Shown here in pieces: positions 1-12,160 of a stretch of DNA of 64,000 nt. Source of the stretch: Selaginella moellendorffii (lineage: Eukaryota > Streptophyta > Lycopodiopsida > Selaginellales > Selaginellaceae); the NCBI RefSeq assembly GCF_000143415.4, contig NW_003314265.1:1-64000 (forward strand), given 5' to 3'. The position numbers and the translations under genes were made by a program. Position 1 is the first letter of the stretch, and each line of letters opens with the position of its first letter. The notes beneath the pieces were generated by a model that worked only from the letters and a program-made list of their open reading frames with translations, was not told the DNA's origin and did no database searches.

Positions 1-1079
1 TTATTATGACACTGACAATACTCAGATTCTTTAAATGTCAATCTTGGAAATGGGGCTTCATAATCATAGCTTGCTTGTAAACATAAGAGCTTCTAAAATT
101 TTAGATAATTGTGTATACATATGCTTTACATTATAATGAAATCCTACTTTGCTACACATATATTCTTTTCTACATATGCCAAATATCTAGGGAAATAGAC
201 TGCAAGGAAATATAAATTACATTATACTGGTAGAGCACATTAGCACACTACCATTCTCTCGTGTGAGATTGCCTTTTAGTTTTGGAAATGTAGATAAAGT
301 TGATTCTTTAATGTGATATTACTTTTGAGTCTTTCAAAAGATTTTGATTTCTTTTATTATTATTCACAACAACTCCCGAAAACTTTTAATGAGGATTCAC
401 TGCAAAAATATACCCTGGTCTTATCATATGAGGGGATTGCGATATAGGTAGGCAATAGAGTTTTTAATATGAATTAATATGTAAATTACAAATGTCATGG
501 AAAGTTTTATGAAATAGATTTCTTGGTGTTTTCCGCTATGCTATTCATTTCTTCATTTCTTTTGCTTTGAATTGTTGTTTCAGAAGTAACATGAGCATTT
601 TTATCAATCGTGATAGTGGTCTTCATATTCTCAGATGGGTAATAAGGACCAAGAGTGTAATATAGAGATTATGGTAGTGAAACAAAACTAGCATTTTCAC
701 ATTCTTTTGCACTATAACTTTTACTCACAGATCTTGTATTTTCCTTGCTTCCCATCTTCCCAAGAACCCTAAAAATCTTTTGAATCTATAGCTGTAAAAG
801 TATTCAAAATATTAAGTAGTCAAATCAAAATATGACAATTGTAACAGTAGTCATAATAAAATAATATAGCTTTATAACAGATAGGTTCTCATGAACTTTG
901 TATTTTTTAAACAATTCAATCTTATAAAAAATTTTAACTCAAATATTTACATATTTAAATATTTTACATTTTGCTAGAACCTTTATTTGTTCAATTTAGA
1001 TTTCCTTTTTAAGACTTCTAGTTGATTATGTTGACTTGAGTTGACTTGTGTTAAATTGAGCTCAACTCAACTTTGGACC
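1..1079. other. AT-rich intergenic DNA, no gene seen
   Basis: Strongly AT-rich sequence with short homopolymer and dinucleotide runs. No open frame shows recognisable protein character and no RNA gene was found. Confidence 0.6.
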
Positions 1080-1405
1080 ATCCCCCTTTGCTCCAGTTTT
1101 CTTTCCAATATACTGCTAAGTTCCAGCTTTCTGATGAAGACAAGCTTTAGGCTCGAGCTTGGGAAATCCTAGCTTTGGACAAACAGTGATAACATATAGT
1201 TGAACACCTTTATGCTGCCAAGTGTCAACTCAAGGCCAGGCAAGATCAACACAGGGTCAGGAGCAAATACCAACCCAAACAGTTGGTTCTTCTCAAGGAT
1301 CACACTCCTACCACTAAGTTCTTGCCATGGTGGCTTGGTCCTTTCTTCATCAAGTCTGCCACCCCTGGAGGAACATACACACTCACAAATAAGACTGAAT
1401 AGAAG
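1080..1405 (+). mobile_element. Relic of a retrotransposon integrase C-terminal end
   Basis: The plus-strand translation is interrupted by stops. Around 1220-1400 it reads like the tail of a Ty3/gypsy integrase: a lysine/glutamine-rich stretch, then a V/L-rich strand, then a W-x-GPF-like motif (WWLGPFFI) followed by a Y-T-L strand. This pattern is typical of the segment just after the integrase core, where the small SH3-like domain sits. No LTR, reverse transcriptase or RNase H is adjacent, so this is a dead fragment. The assignment rests on motif pattern alone. Confidence 0.4.
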
Positions 1406-1419
1406 CTCCCTCACTCTAC

Positions 1420-4400
1420 CATCTCAAGTTGTTTCAATAGTGAGATCTTTCCATTTTCTCTTTTCTTTTCTATTTCTTTTCTCTCTTGCTTTTCTTTATA
1501 CTCTCACTCTTCTTTTATCTTTCATTAGGCTAGGGAACCATATTGAGCAAGTTTCTTTCCATGGTGAATATGCTTTGGCTGTATTACTGATTGTATGAAA
1601 ACTCCTTGACTCTTATTGATTTGTGCTCCAATTCTTTGGTTTCTTTCCCTACATCAATTCCATCTTCATATTCTCATCACCACTTTACATCAGTCTAAAT
1701 TTTTCTTCCACATATTCACACCATTGTTGCCCAGCTCTCAATACACATACCTAATTCTCATTTCACCGCAGAGGTTTTTCCAAACATGTAGCAAAAGAAA
1801 ACAAGGTATTCCCACACATAACATATGAAAGATTTGATGGACTAGTCATATATTACAGCTTTCTTATCTTTGGAGCTGATTTCTTCTTCCACTAGGAGAT
1901 CCTGATTATAGCAAGCATCCAAGTGTTTTTAGAGTTGTGGACAACAAAAATGACACCCTTTTCTTCCAGCTCAAATCTCAAGTGAAGCAATTTGCCACCT
2001 TTCAAGTGATGGTTTAGTAGTTTTTGTATGAGTAGTAGCTATCACTTCACATTTCACTACATTAGATGAAAACCCATTCTTGGACACACTCACTCATATC
2101 CTCATCTCTTCCATTACACTTCCATTACACTTCATCTCACACCTCAAAATTACCACTACTGGGAGATATATTTCCTATGTTTTCTTCTCCACTTTTGGCC
2201 AAAATTTTGAGCACATATTACATGAGCTTGAGGGTATATTAGCATATTCACTTTCCAAAGTATGGGAACTAGATTTAAATTTATTTCCATTTGGTTTTCT
2301 TGCATTATTCTCCTCATTTTTCCTCTTTAAGTCTTTAGTTCATTTATACAATTTCCTACTATGTTTTCCCTATGTCTTTGAACTTTAAACTCCTCTTCTA
2401 TCTTTTGCTTTCACTTCCATTCTTTTTTTACTTTCACTTTCAGCTTTCCTTCTCTTGTTTTCTTTGCTATCTCTCTTCATTTCAGCAATTACCCTCTTTA
2501 GACACTACATTCTAGCACATAAGAGCATCTTAGCTGTGGGTTCTTATGCATTGGAGTTTTGTGTATCCCACCAGTGGTCACCTATTGTGGCACTAGCTCA
2601 TTGTTGCCTTCTTCTTGTGTTATAACTTAGACTTTGGCTTAAGAGAGCATAAGGAATATTTCATATCCTTAGAATATTCCCTCATCCTTGTATATAAGTC
2701 CTTAAGAGGCTTAAATATAAGGTTCCAAAAAATTTTCTTTTATGCTTTAGTTTGGAGCTATGAGTTTGTATATGAGGGTATGGAGCTGTGGTTAGGGTTG
2801 AGAGATGTCCTAACAAATAACCCTCTTATTTATTTAAAAGATTGTAATTCTGTTACTTTCAAGAAATGTATTATCTATTTTCTAGCTTCTAATGGAAACA
2901 ATAGCAATGATTAGTATTTTGCACCAAATTTATTGCACCCTTTGTCATTATATTTATCTCTAACTTGTGGTTATTAGTTTCACTATCTCTCGTTTTATTT
3001 TTTGGTGTGGTTTGGTTGTGTTGTGCAATGAAACAACTATTGCAACTCCTAGCCCTTAAATCACTACCATGAGAAGAAAGAGTGCAAAAGTAAAAATTAC
3101 CAACAGTAGAAAATATAATCATTTGTGTGTATTTACCTCTTTTAGAATAAGAGTGTGAGTGAAAATTCATAATTCTAGACATTATACTATGAAAAACCCC
3201 TTAAGAAGAATTAAGTTTCTCTTTTATATATAACAAACTTACATCAATAGCTATTTTTTAACCTTTAAAACGGTTATATGGCCTTGTAAAATAATCTTAT
3301 TCAAATATAATAATTTTTAAGTTCTAACAAACCTGATATTTAAAAGCTAGAAAATATATAGTATAGATTTAAGAATGTGACATGATTACCTTTTTGTAAA
3401 TAAATTTTATCTTATTTTATGTTCTAACCAACTTCTTTATTATGGCATATAGTAAATATTTAAATTCTTAGACTCCAGAACATGTTTATCTATATATAGT
3501 GCAGAGATTCCTAAAAATATTAGGTTCATTATAAATCTTTTTTTTTAAATTACAATATTTGTATGTATTATATTATAATGGAAAATAAATCTTTGTGAGC
3601 TAAAAAATGATCTATGCTCTCTATGAACCATTTGTACTTGGCTTCCTCTATATTAACTTAGTCAAAAGTGCCTTTGGAACATTGAAGGAACTTTGGTCTT
3701 TAGGTTGTTAAAGCTTCTCCTTTGATAAGCTTTTTATTTGCTATTTGGTTTAAAGTGAATACTTTCATATTTTAGGCTTTCCATTATACCATATTTGCAT
3801 CCTTGAACTCATGCTTAATTCCCTATGCCCAACTTACATAGAGAGAACTAATAATATACTAGAACAATCTTTAATGTAGTGGCATGCCTATTTGCTTAAT
3901 CCAAATAAGCAAATGGGGCCCACCCTAAATAAAGGGGTTGCTGAATTGTGCATTCTACCCTTGACAAGTGCCCTGGAAAGCAGCAGCAGCAGCAGCAAGC
4001 AAAGGGAGGATCAAGGATGAAGAGCAGGCCTCACTGGAGGAAAATGAGAGCGTGGAGGATCAAGCATCCAAGCGTAAAGATTGGATTTTTCTTGGCCTGG
4101 AAGAAGCAGAGGGACTTTTGTGCTGATCAAGGCACTGTTCTCGCTGTCTCTACGAAACCAGAAGGTGGTGATGATCCGAATGCACAACAAGGGCTCAAGA
4201 ACTCGAAGGGAACTTCTACTGCTCTTACTGTAAGAAAAACAAACTTGTGAGCTCTAAAGTTGGACTTCATCAACACTTCGCATTCCTTACGTATTAGGAT
4301 CTATCTTTGGCTTTTCTCACGGCTGCGAAGACATCGCTATCACTAGCATCATCATCCTCCGGATCTCCTGACTACCTGGCCTCACAAATGGATTAAACTT

Positions 4401-4900
4401 CTTTTCTTCTCCTACTGAGGACGGTATCTACACATACAAAGCAAGCAGTCAGTGCCAAGGCCACTGTCTTGGAGCTGCTTGACATTCTCAAATGTGAATT
4501 TATGCCGGGTTGAATAGTCATTGCAAACTTCACATTCAACTGTAAGAAGCATGAAATGAACAACCTTAATAGAGGAAAAACGATTTGTCCATATTACCAA
4601 GGTAAATTCATGACCACAATAGACCCAAGTCTCATCTGGTAAAGCAGAGAGCTTTGAAAGAGAGGACCACATCTATGAAGAAGAAGAAAAAATTGTAAGA
4701 AAATATGTGTCAATAAGCTAAATTCAAAGCTCCACCTGTTGAGCAGACAAATAGTTCACAGCCGATTGAAAAGAGCGTGTCACCAGGAAACACAGCTCTC
4801 GAATCTGCGAAATAGTAACTGACTTGACCTGAAACGCAATCTCCAGAATTAAGAAACATGAAACAAAACAGAAAGAGCTACTCCATGTGTGACCAGGAGT
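1420..4900. other. AT-rich intergenic DNA with no supported gene
   Basis: About 3.5 kb of low-GC sequence with only short chance frames. It contains a perfect short hairpin (3890-3914) and a (CAG)n tract at 3981-3997 inside a GC-richer patch (about 3940-4260). That patch looks like degraded coding sequence but matches no family I recognise. Confidence 0.5.
3890..3914. repeat. Short perfect inverted repeat (hairpin)
   Basis: ATTTGCTTA at 3890-3898 is exactly complementary to TAAGCAAAT at 3906-3914, with a 7-nt loop. Function unknown; it may be a remnant of a small inverted-repeat transposon. Confidence 0.5.
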
Positions 4901-5216
4901 TCCAATAACTTTCATGGCATGCTCTCCAGACTGTTGGTCCCGACTGCGTTCGGCTGGGATCCCGACCGCCACTGAATGCAGTCAGACAGCTCCATTCAGT
5001 TTGGCAATTCCAATGGTGATCACGCTCACGTTCCGATGCTGCTGCAGCTATCGCCATCACCACTGCATCTCCACTGCTTTGCTGGTTCTCCTGCTGCTAT
5101 GGAGCAATCCATCCATGAATGCCCAGCCCAGCAAGCCTACATCGAATCCGACCAGCTATAGGAGCTCCATCACTTCCTGCCAGGCCTATGCAGCGTACTG
5201 AGGTGACACTCTCGCC

Positions 5217-5456
5217 ATGCTATGCACAAGGTGCCTGGCCATGGTTCTGGATCTGGACGAGACACTCATACTGGCCAACACGATGCGCTCCTTCGAGAAC
5301 TGGATGGACACACTCAAGGCCCAGATCGACAAGCAGCACATCCCGCTGCCCAACAAAAACAAAGACGTGCAGAAGCTCGGCCTTCGCTTTCGATTGAGCA
5401 TGGAGCAGCTCGCTGAGGCCTTGCAAATCGCCCAGTCCACGATGCTTGAACTGTAA
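5217..5456 (+). pseudogene. Fragment of a plant CTD-phosphatase-like (CPL1/CPL2) gene
   Basis: A 79-codon frame contains the FCP1-family catalytic signature DLDETL followed by ANTMRSFE. This is the characteristic phosphatase entry motif of plant CPL1/CPL2 RNA polymerase II C-terminal-domain phosphatases. In that family the first Asp is the phospho-acceptor. After about 45 residues family similarity is lost and the frame stops. The rest of the catalytic domain and the double-stranded RNA-binding domains of CPL proteins are absent downstream, and nothing convincing precedes the frame. I read it as one duplicated, captured exon rather than a working gene. The local GC content is much higher than in the surrounding repeat tract, as expected for recently coding DNA. 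Confidence 0.65.
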
Positions 5457-5459
5457 TTT

Positions 5460-6670
5460 TCGCCCTAAAATGGAAATTACGGTTTGAGTGATTTTAGGAA
5501 TTTGATTCTAGTGATTCTGGCACAATTAAGGAATGGTGCCTGATTGGGCATGGTCCCATGTTGCTAAATTCATTGCTTCTGGCAAAGGAGTTGGGTGTTG
5601 AAAATGTAATTATTGTGGAAAAATGTATGGTGATTTGCCAAAATGAATCAAGGTGCATCTTGTTAAAATTTCTAAGCATTATATTGAAGTATGTAATGCT
5701 TAAAATATTCCTCTTCATATTTATTAAAGTTGGTTTATGTGCATAATAACATTAGAGTGGTGGATCTTGTTGAAAGTGAAAAAAGAGATCAATCTCGACA
5801 CAATTGCACAATGGATAAAAATTTTAGAGATGCAAACTAGATGAGAATCTCTTGGTATAGAGGATTTAGCTAAAGAAGATCTTTCAAATGAGGATGTGAT
5901 TGTTAAAGAAAATACCAGAAATGTCAAAGAAATTACTGAAGATGTCTATTAGTTAGTTTAGTTTGGTTTAATGCTTTGGTTTTACTACTTTTATTAGTTT
6001 GGCTTTACTAAAAATGTTTTTTTTTTTAATCAAAAAAGTTTGTGAACAATTCAACCATTTAGCACTTTCATGGTCAGGCGATAACCATGGTCGGCTAGTT
6101 GGCCAATCACCATTCGGAATGGTTGGGACCAACCTTGCTCCAAACATCCATGTATCTCCATCTTTTAACGGAACATCAATACCAAGGATTCCATCACCAC
6201 TCGAGAGCTTCAATCACAGGCTGGGCAGTGGATGGATCCACCACTTCAATCCGGAGCTTGCATCGCACAACAAATATGCATAATAGTCCTTCAAGAAAGG
6301 AATCTGGAAAAAAACTTCTATAGCTCTTCTACAATTTTTGTTTTGCTTACCAGCTCAATCTCCAGTGCGGCGCTAACCATGATGGCCCCAGAAATCCTTG
6401 TGCCATGGCTTGATGATTGACCGACGAAAGGCGGATGTGAAGCCAAATCTCATTTGAATCAGAATCGAATATACCAATCTTCATTCCTATCTCAAGCTAC
6501 TTGTCTCTTCAGCATCCATTCCGATGATCAAAGGATAAAGTTCAGTTCAAGGAGAATGGTTTTTTGTTTTGCAGGAGGTCTGGATTGTGTTTGTTTGTGC
6601 TGCCACTTTTTTACAAAAATCAGTCCAAGCAAACCGTGACTCCTGCCATGCCACGCTACTGGAAGTTCCA
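5460..6670. other. Intergenic DNA with degraded repeat-like sequence
   Basis: Low-GC sequence. A stretch near 6060-6240 has protein-like composition on the minus strand (G/P/W-rich) but no family match that I can name. No RNA gene until the tRNA at its right edge. Confidence 0.45.
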
Positions 6671-6671
6671 C

Positions 6672-6743
6672 AGGTCCTGCCAAGATTTGAACTCGGGCTA
6701 CTGGATTCAGAGTCCAGTGTCCTTACCACTAGACCACAGGACC
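6672..6743 (-). tRNA. tRNA-Gln (anticodon CTG)
   Basis: The minus strand folds into a complete cloverleaf. The 7-bp acceptor stem GGTCCTG/CAGGACC is perfect. The A box (TGGTCTAGTGG) and B box (GTTCAAATC) are intact. The anticodon loop reads CTCTGAA, giving CTG, which decodes CAG. The discriminator base is T, as I recall for plant tRNA-Gln. There is no intron. It lies alone in the repeat-rich part of the window, about 270 bp upstream of the broken NTPase gene. Confidence 0.93.
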
Positions 6744-7016
6744 ATGGGTTAGTCTAATCATGATTAGATTAGTTTAATTAGAAGAATATGCTCCAACCGT
6801 TAAGTTGATCACAGCCGTTGGCTAAAACCTCTTCCGAGGGTTAGGGCTTGTGGTCGCGAGTACAGAAACCCTATAAAGCTATCCACGGCGGCAGATTCGA
6901 ATGACAGTAAGCGCTTAACAGTTTTCGGTCCTGATTGCTGTGTGTTCCAGCTCTGGTTGGGCTGTTTGCGAACTTTCCAACTCGGAGTTTGTGGAGTACA
7001 CCCCAGGCGGGATGAA

Positions 7017-8573
7017 ATGTATTGGAGACGAGCCTGTAGCAGGCTGTTTTTTCATACTGACCTTCGGGGGCACGCACTCGGATATCGGCAGGACTGCGTG
7101 GAGCTTTTTCACCAATTGAAGGACGAGCTTCATGAGCTTCGTGAGCAAGAGGAAGGCCGTGAGCAGATGGTGCTCCACACAGTCAAGGGTCATGAGGAAT
7201 GGGAGGAGGAAGATCTTGAGGCAGAGGAGGTATGTGAACCTGGGGCACCTGTCCTGTTTTGGACGCTCTTCCTAGGACAGCCAGGAACTGGAAAGACGGT
7301 TATCAACTTGCAGCTGCTGTTCACATTCATGAAGAAAGGATACATTGTTGTGTACCACGAAAGGAAAATGGGGACCGGCTACGCAGTCTTTAAAAAGAAG
7401 AAGTTTGATTCTATGGGGGATAGAGCGGAGGTTGAAGGGTACTTGAGGGACCAGTGGATGATCTTCATAAATGACAGCGAGCCTATCAGAATGCTAGGTC
7501 TCATGGATGTCAATATGCTGATAGAACCCGGATATGACTGTTTTTAAAGAGTTTACCAAGATTACGAGCAACTACAATGTTTTTTACGGACGCTTGTGGA
7601 GCGAAGAAGAACTCAAGCAATGCCACGCACACGTGTTTCCGAACGAACTTACTTGGTTTGATGTCCGGCACCACATTTACTACGCTGGCTATGTTCCGAG
7701 TTTCCTTCTATTTTGAACAGCCTAAGGGCTGAGATCACTTGAAAAAGATCTATTTAATGTGTTGACCCTAGTGGGATGGTACTCTATCAATGGCAACTTT
7801 TCCCACAAGATCATCCACTTGGATAGAGGTGCATAATTGACTGAAGGCTACATGGTGATTGGTTTGACCTTTATAAAGGAATAGAGTCTATAAAGTCTAT
7901 AGAGTCCATAAAGGAATAGAAGCTTCTGAGACTTGATGTCCAGCACTGGCGTGACGTGGTTATCTCTTATAGAATGGTGGGAGGAGTCAGTGCCTTGGTG
8001 GGCTTTTGAGGAGGAATCATGGAACTGTGGATGCATCTCACATTTGCCAAGTTCCTCATGGACTGTGAGCAAATTGTGCCTCAGACCCAGTGTGCTCAAG
8101 CTTCAAACACCGTCCAAAAGCTGGTGGTCGATGAGGAGGAGGATCTTCATGTCTATTTTTACTCGGATTTTATGGACCTGACAGCCAAGGTGGAGGAGTA
8201 CACCAGGGAACGAGTCAAGTGAGCTTATTTCTGGCCGAGGTTGCAAATGGAGGCAGCCATTGACAGTTTGTATATTGACTTCAAGTGGAAAGCTGCATAC
8301 CTCCTCCAGTCAACTCTTGGAAAGAAGCACCTGGTAGTGTGGCACCCAGTTTATATATTGGTAAGCTTCCTTTGCCGAAACCAGATACAGGTTGCGGGGT
8401 TGTATTTTGTCACATCGGAGACCAACTATACTGGCTTCAGCTACCACATATGGAAGAAAGTGAAGAAGACCACAGGGGAGCATGAAGATCTGTTGACGCT
8501 GCCAGATCTTCCTCAGTACAAGGTGACGTTCCAAATGCTTGAGAGTGACATGGAGGACCTGGAAAAGCTGTGA
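7017..8573 (+). pseudogene. Crinkler/RHS-type (CR) P-loop NTPase, broken
   Basis: The frame has a Walker A motif (GQPGTGKT) at about 7278-7300 preceded by a hydrophobic strand. It is followed by a segment resembling the NTPase core of eukaryotic Crinkler/RHS (CR) effectors: a WSEEEL motif, an aromatic Y-A-G-Y-VPSF segment where CR proteins have GG-x-PR, an S-H-K-I-I-H strand, and a late L-Y-F-V-T strand (8398-8412). Lesions: a frame change in a T/A run at 7540-7550, and an in-frame stop near 8008 between blocks that otherwise continue the same fold. The first ATG in frame is at 7017, and weaker open frame extends to 6942. Known CR proteins occur in oomycetes, fungi, trypanosomes and scattered plants. 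Here it is a non-functional copy or a mis-assembled one. An alternative is another STAND/AAA-like transposon NTPase. Confidence 0.6.
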
Positions 8574-9457
8574 GCATATGCAGCCAGCATAGATGAGAAT
8601 GTGAAACTGAAGGCGGTAAAGACTCCTGCACATCTTGTGCACATCAACATCTCGACGTTTTGATTTTTGCAGAGGGAAGGCATAGATCTACCCGAGAGCT
8701 GTGTCCACAAGCGAAAGTGGACGGCACAAGCGGACAAGGAAACTCCTTCACCTGTGTGTGTGTGAGTTTTTGGTAATTGCCTGTGAATGTTAGTTGGCTG
8801 ACCCGCCAGGACGTGGTATGTGTGGTATGATCAGCTGGAAGGGCTTGGAGGCAATGGCAGTTTTGAGCCAGGTTCAGTCTTCTGTGAAGTTCATTGAGTT
8901 TTAATGTACTTTCTCCTACAGAGATGGAAGCTGTGGAGTTAGAGGGTGTTGCCATGGGAACACAAGAACTGGAGGAATCCGTCTAATGAAGGACTGACAT
9001 CTACAAGTAAACCAGATTTCATTAAATGTATGGTATAATGGAAAGATAAGGAAAAATAGAATTAAAAAACCATTTTATAGCATATACCTTTATGTTTTAG
9101 AGGTCTTTGTCCCTGCATTAATTTCTTCTGTTTTTTTTAAGAAACTTGATAGAAAGGTGAAACCATTTGTTTGAATAGCACAAAATTATTATGTTTGTCA
9201 AAAAGTTGTTGCCTTGCCAACAATTGATCAACAATGGACCTTAGGTCTTGTAAAGAGGTTATAGATATTAGAGTTAGTTGCTTGTGCCTGAAAAATGGAT
9301 AAAGAAGTCAGTAAACATTTCAAGTGTCTTAAGAACCTTCTCCTATTGGGACTTCCTGATAGGAGATCCCAATTGGAGATTTCCTAATGGATTCTTTTTA
9401 ACCAGAAATGAGGGTTATTTAAGAGAATATTAAATGTTTTATATACTAAACTAACAA
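8574..9457. other. Intergenic DNA, no gene seen
   Basis: The first 350 bp still have higher GC, like the tail of the broken NTPase region. The rest is AT-rich and lacks coding or RNA features. Confidence 0.5.
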
Positions 9458-9621
9458 TGTGAGGTTCATGATGCCATATACTAATATTAGTATAATGGGA
9501 TTTTGATAGTCATCGAATTAGTTTCAATCCAGACCACTCGCTCCTGTATATAAGTTAGGGTTTTTGGGCTAATTGATATGCATATTTTCTATATTCTTTT
9601 TTCATATTCCAAGCACTCACA
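9458..9621 (+). repeat. 5' LTR of the first gypsy element
   Basis: About 164 bp, starting TGTGA and ending TCACA. It is matched by 14171-14636 once the inserted MITE is removed there (about 175 bp). The two copies share long blocks, including the TATATAAG box-like segment and the GGGCTAATTGATATGCA segment. They differ by scattered substitutions and an approximately 11-13-bp gap near the start, showing an old insertion. Confidence 0.85.
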
Positions 9622-11040
9622 TTGGTGGAGATGAGGGGCATTTTTCATTGTCTCTGAGAAGTGTTTGGATTTAGGATTTTAGTTTAGATCTAACTTTTGC
9701 ATTGTTTAGATTTAGCTTTTTTCCATTTCTTTTCTTTTGTTCTTTCCTTTCAAGATTTTGGTTTAGATCTAGCTTTTCCATTGCCTAGATTTCCTTTTTC
9801 TTCTAGTTTTTTTTCTCATTTATCTTCTTTTGCTATTTCCTTTTCATTCATCTTCATGGCAGAGCAATAGTCTCCTCCTTTGATTCTAGAGTAGTAGTTG
9901 GTGCAATTTCTTGATGCCATGTGATTGCAATTGAGCAATCAAACTCAATTGATGGTGGCATTCACAGCACATGGTATAGCTCTTTTTGCTCTTAGTGCCA
10001 ATCCTTGTGTTCGGCCAGAGTTCTTTCATAGGAATTCTAGAGATGATGTGTACAATTGGTTCGATCACTTCATGATGATTGCCACATGTTATTCTTGGGA
10101 TGATGCTTGACGTTTGCATGAGTTTCCCACATGTCTCCAAGGGACAACTGCAATGGTACAATGGTTTGAGTGCAGCCACTCATCGGAATTGGAGTGTTCT
10201 TTCGAACATCTTCAAACGTGCATTCAGACATGTCGACAATTGTGATAATGCCTTCCAGCAATTGCATCATTTTCATCAAGGGCCATCTGAGTCAAAGATG
10301 CAATTTGGCATTCATTTCCGAAGCCTCTTGGTTCGTGCGGAGCCAAATATGTTGGAGTGGATCAAATTAAGAATATTGTGGCTAGCATTCGTTAAGATTT
10401 TGTCGGACTTGTGCATGCACTTGCTCTAGCCACCCTTAACAATGTTTTTCACTTGACACAACATTATGAGACATTGCCTCTTCCACTTCTCACTGCATGT
10501 CCTTCCGCTCCACTTCATGTGGGCAATGGTCCTGTTCCAATGGAGGTTGATACTGCTACTGCTTGAGTCCAAGGATAAAGGTGAGAACGTGGTTATGGCT
10601 GTGATGTTCTCTATTAAGCATGTGATGAAGTTGGTCACACTTATTGGCGTTGTCAGTATTTTTTGGATTGGTGACCTCCATTTCCTAGGTGGAGACCTTG
10701 GCATCAACAACGTCTTATTGGTGCTACTGCAGTGGAAGGTCTAGACATCGAGATGCATCAAGGAAATGAGGAGTCGCACAAGTAACGGAGGGACTTTGCG
10801 CGAATAAGTCAGTGACCCTTCCATCTTTTTTTTGGGAGTATTATCAAGGTCATTTAGCACCAATTCATCTAATGTCAACTTTCCAACGTTTACACTTGTG
10901 TCATGTGGCGGAATCAGTTTTCATTCTTTATAGCAATGGCCATACACATGTACGTGCATGGGATGAGGTAAACCTAGTTGTGCATATGAACAATCTCAAA
11001 CTTCGGTTGTAGTCATTGCGGGTGGTGCCAAGTCAAGCTT

Positions 11041-12160
11041 TTGACCTCATCCTTGGTATGGATTGATTGCAGCGCAATCATGCCAAGTGTGACTTTGAGG
11101 CTTCTCCCTCTTGTCTCATACTTTCTTATATTTCATCCATTCCTCTCACTTTCGTACTTTTTCGTCTTTCTACTTCTACCTCTACTTCCATTACTTTTGT
11201 CCCCTCACTATTTCCTCCTATGTTTCTATTTTATTCTGCTCTTCCCTTTTCTGATCCTTCTGACAATCTTTGTGTTGCAATGGTTGACTAACTTATGAAA
11301 GAGTATTCTGATTTCTTTGAATTTGACCTATCATCTGGGGCCAAGATTGCCACACGTCATCCGATTCCAACTGGGGATGCTTGTCTGATCAAGGTTCCTA
11401 TTTGTCATTGATCACCCAAAGAGATCAAGATTTTACATATAAACGTCAAGGAGATATTGGAGAAGGGTGTTATCTGGAAGTTGTAGAGTCTTTGGGCATG
11501 TGAAATTTCTCTTGTGATGAAGCCTAATGGGAATATTTATTTCTACATCAACTATCGTCCGTTAAACGAAGTAACAATCCTAGATATGTACCCTCTTCCT
11601 CACATTACTGATATCTTGGATCGCCTGGAGCAAAATTGTTGGTTCACCAAGCTAAATCTTGTTTCCAAGTACTAGCAAGTACTGATGGCCAAAAAAAATA
11701 TTCCTAAAACTGTTTTTCATACATTGTTTAGTTTGTACGAGTTCTTGGTGATGCCGTTTGGTTTGAACAATGTTCCAATAATTTTCCAGCAAATAATGGA
11801 TGAGGTTCTTTACGATATGCCAAAGGTGACTATTGACTTCATTGATGATGTCTTGATCCACTCGAAAGGGACGTGGGAGGAGCACGTTTGTGATATTTGA
11901 AAGTGTTGGATCGGCTATGGGACGTTGGTTTAAAGCTAAAGTAGTCGAAATGCGTGTTTGGGTCGAAGGATACAACTTATCTTGGGTACCATATTTCTCA
12001 TGAGGGTTTGCAAATTACTCTTGACAAACTTGTGGCTATTCTAAAGTTCCTTACTCTAAAGTGTGTGAATGATATGCAGCACTTCCTAGGCAAAGTGCAG
12101 TATCTCAATCGTTTTAGGATCATCTTTTTGATCGCACTGCACTGTTGCGAGCATTATTGA
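11041..12160 (+). pseudogene. Reverse transcriptase of the first gypsy element (broken)
   Basis: Recognisable RT blocks: a NYRPLN motif, a W-F-T-K-L-N-L strand, the conserved MPFGL-x-N segment followed by F-Q, and the catalytic box FIDDVL (an F-x-DD form of the Y-x-DD active site). The frame is broken by several stops (for example near 11300, 11410, 11485, 11672 and 11898), so no full polyprotein can be made. Confidence 0.88.

Noticed and set aside
1200-1598. 132-codon plus-strand frame
   Set aside because: Frame is offset from the integrase-like reading and becomes a Phe/Leu/Ser-rich low-complexity tail.
3948-4250. 100-codon frame with a Gln run
   Set aside because: The CAG tract explains the open frame; another frame shows a C-x-x-C pair, but neither matches a family I know.
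5500-5950. Possible copia RNase H remnant
   Set aside because: A few residues after a CDN-like pattern could be forced to fit, but no consistent frame or second motif supports it.
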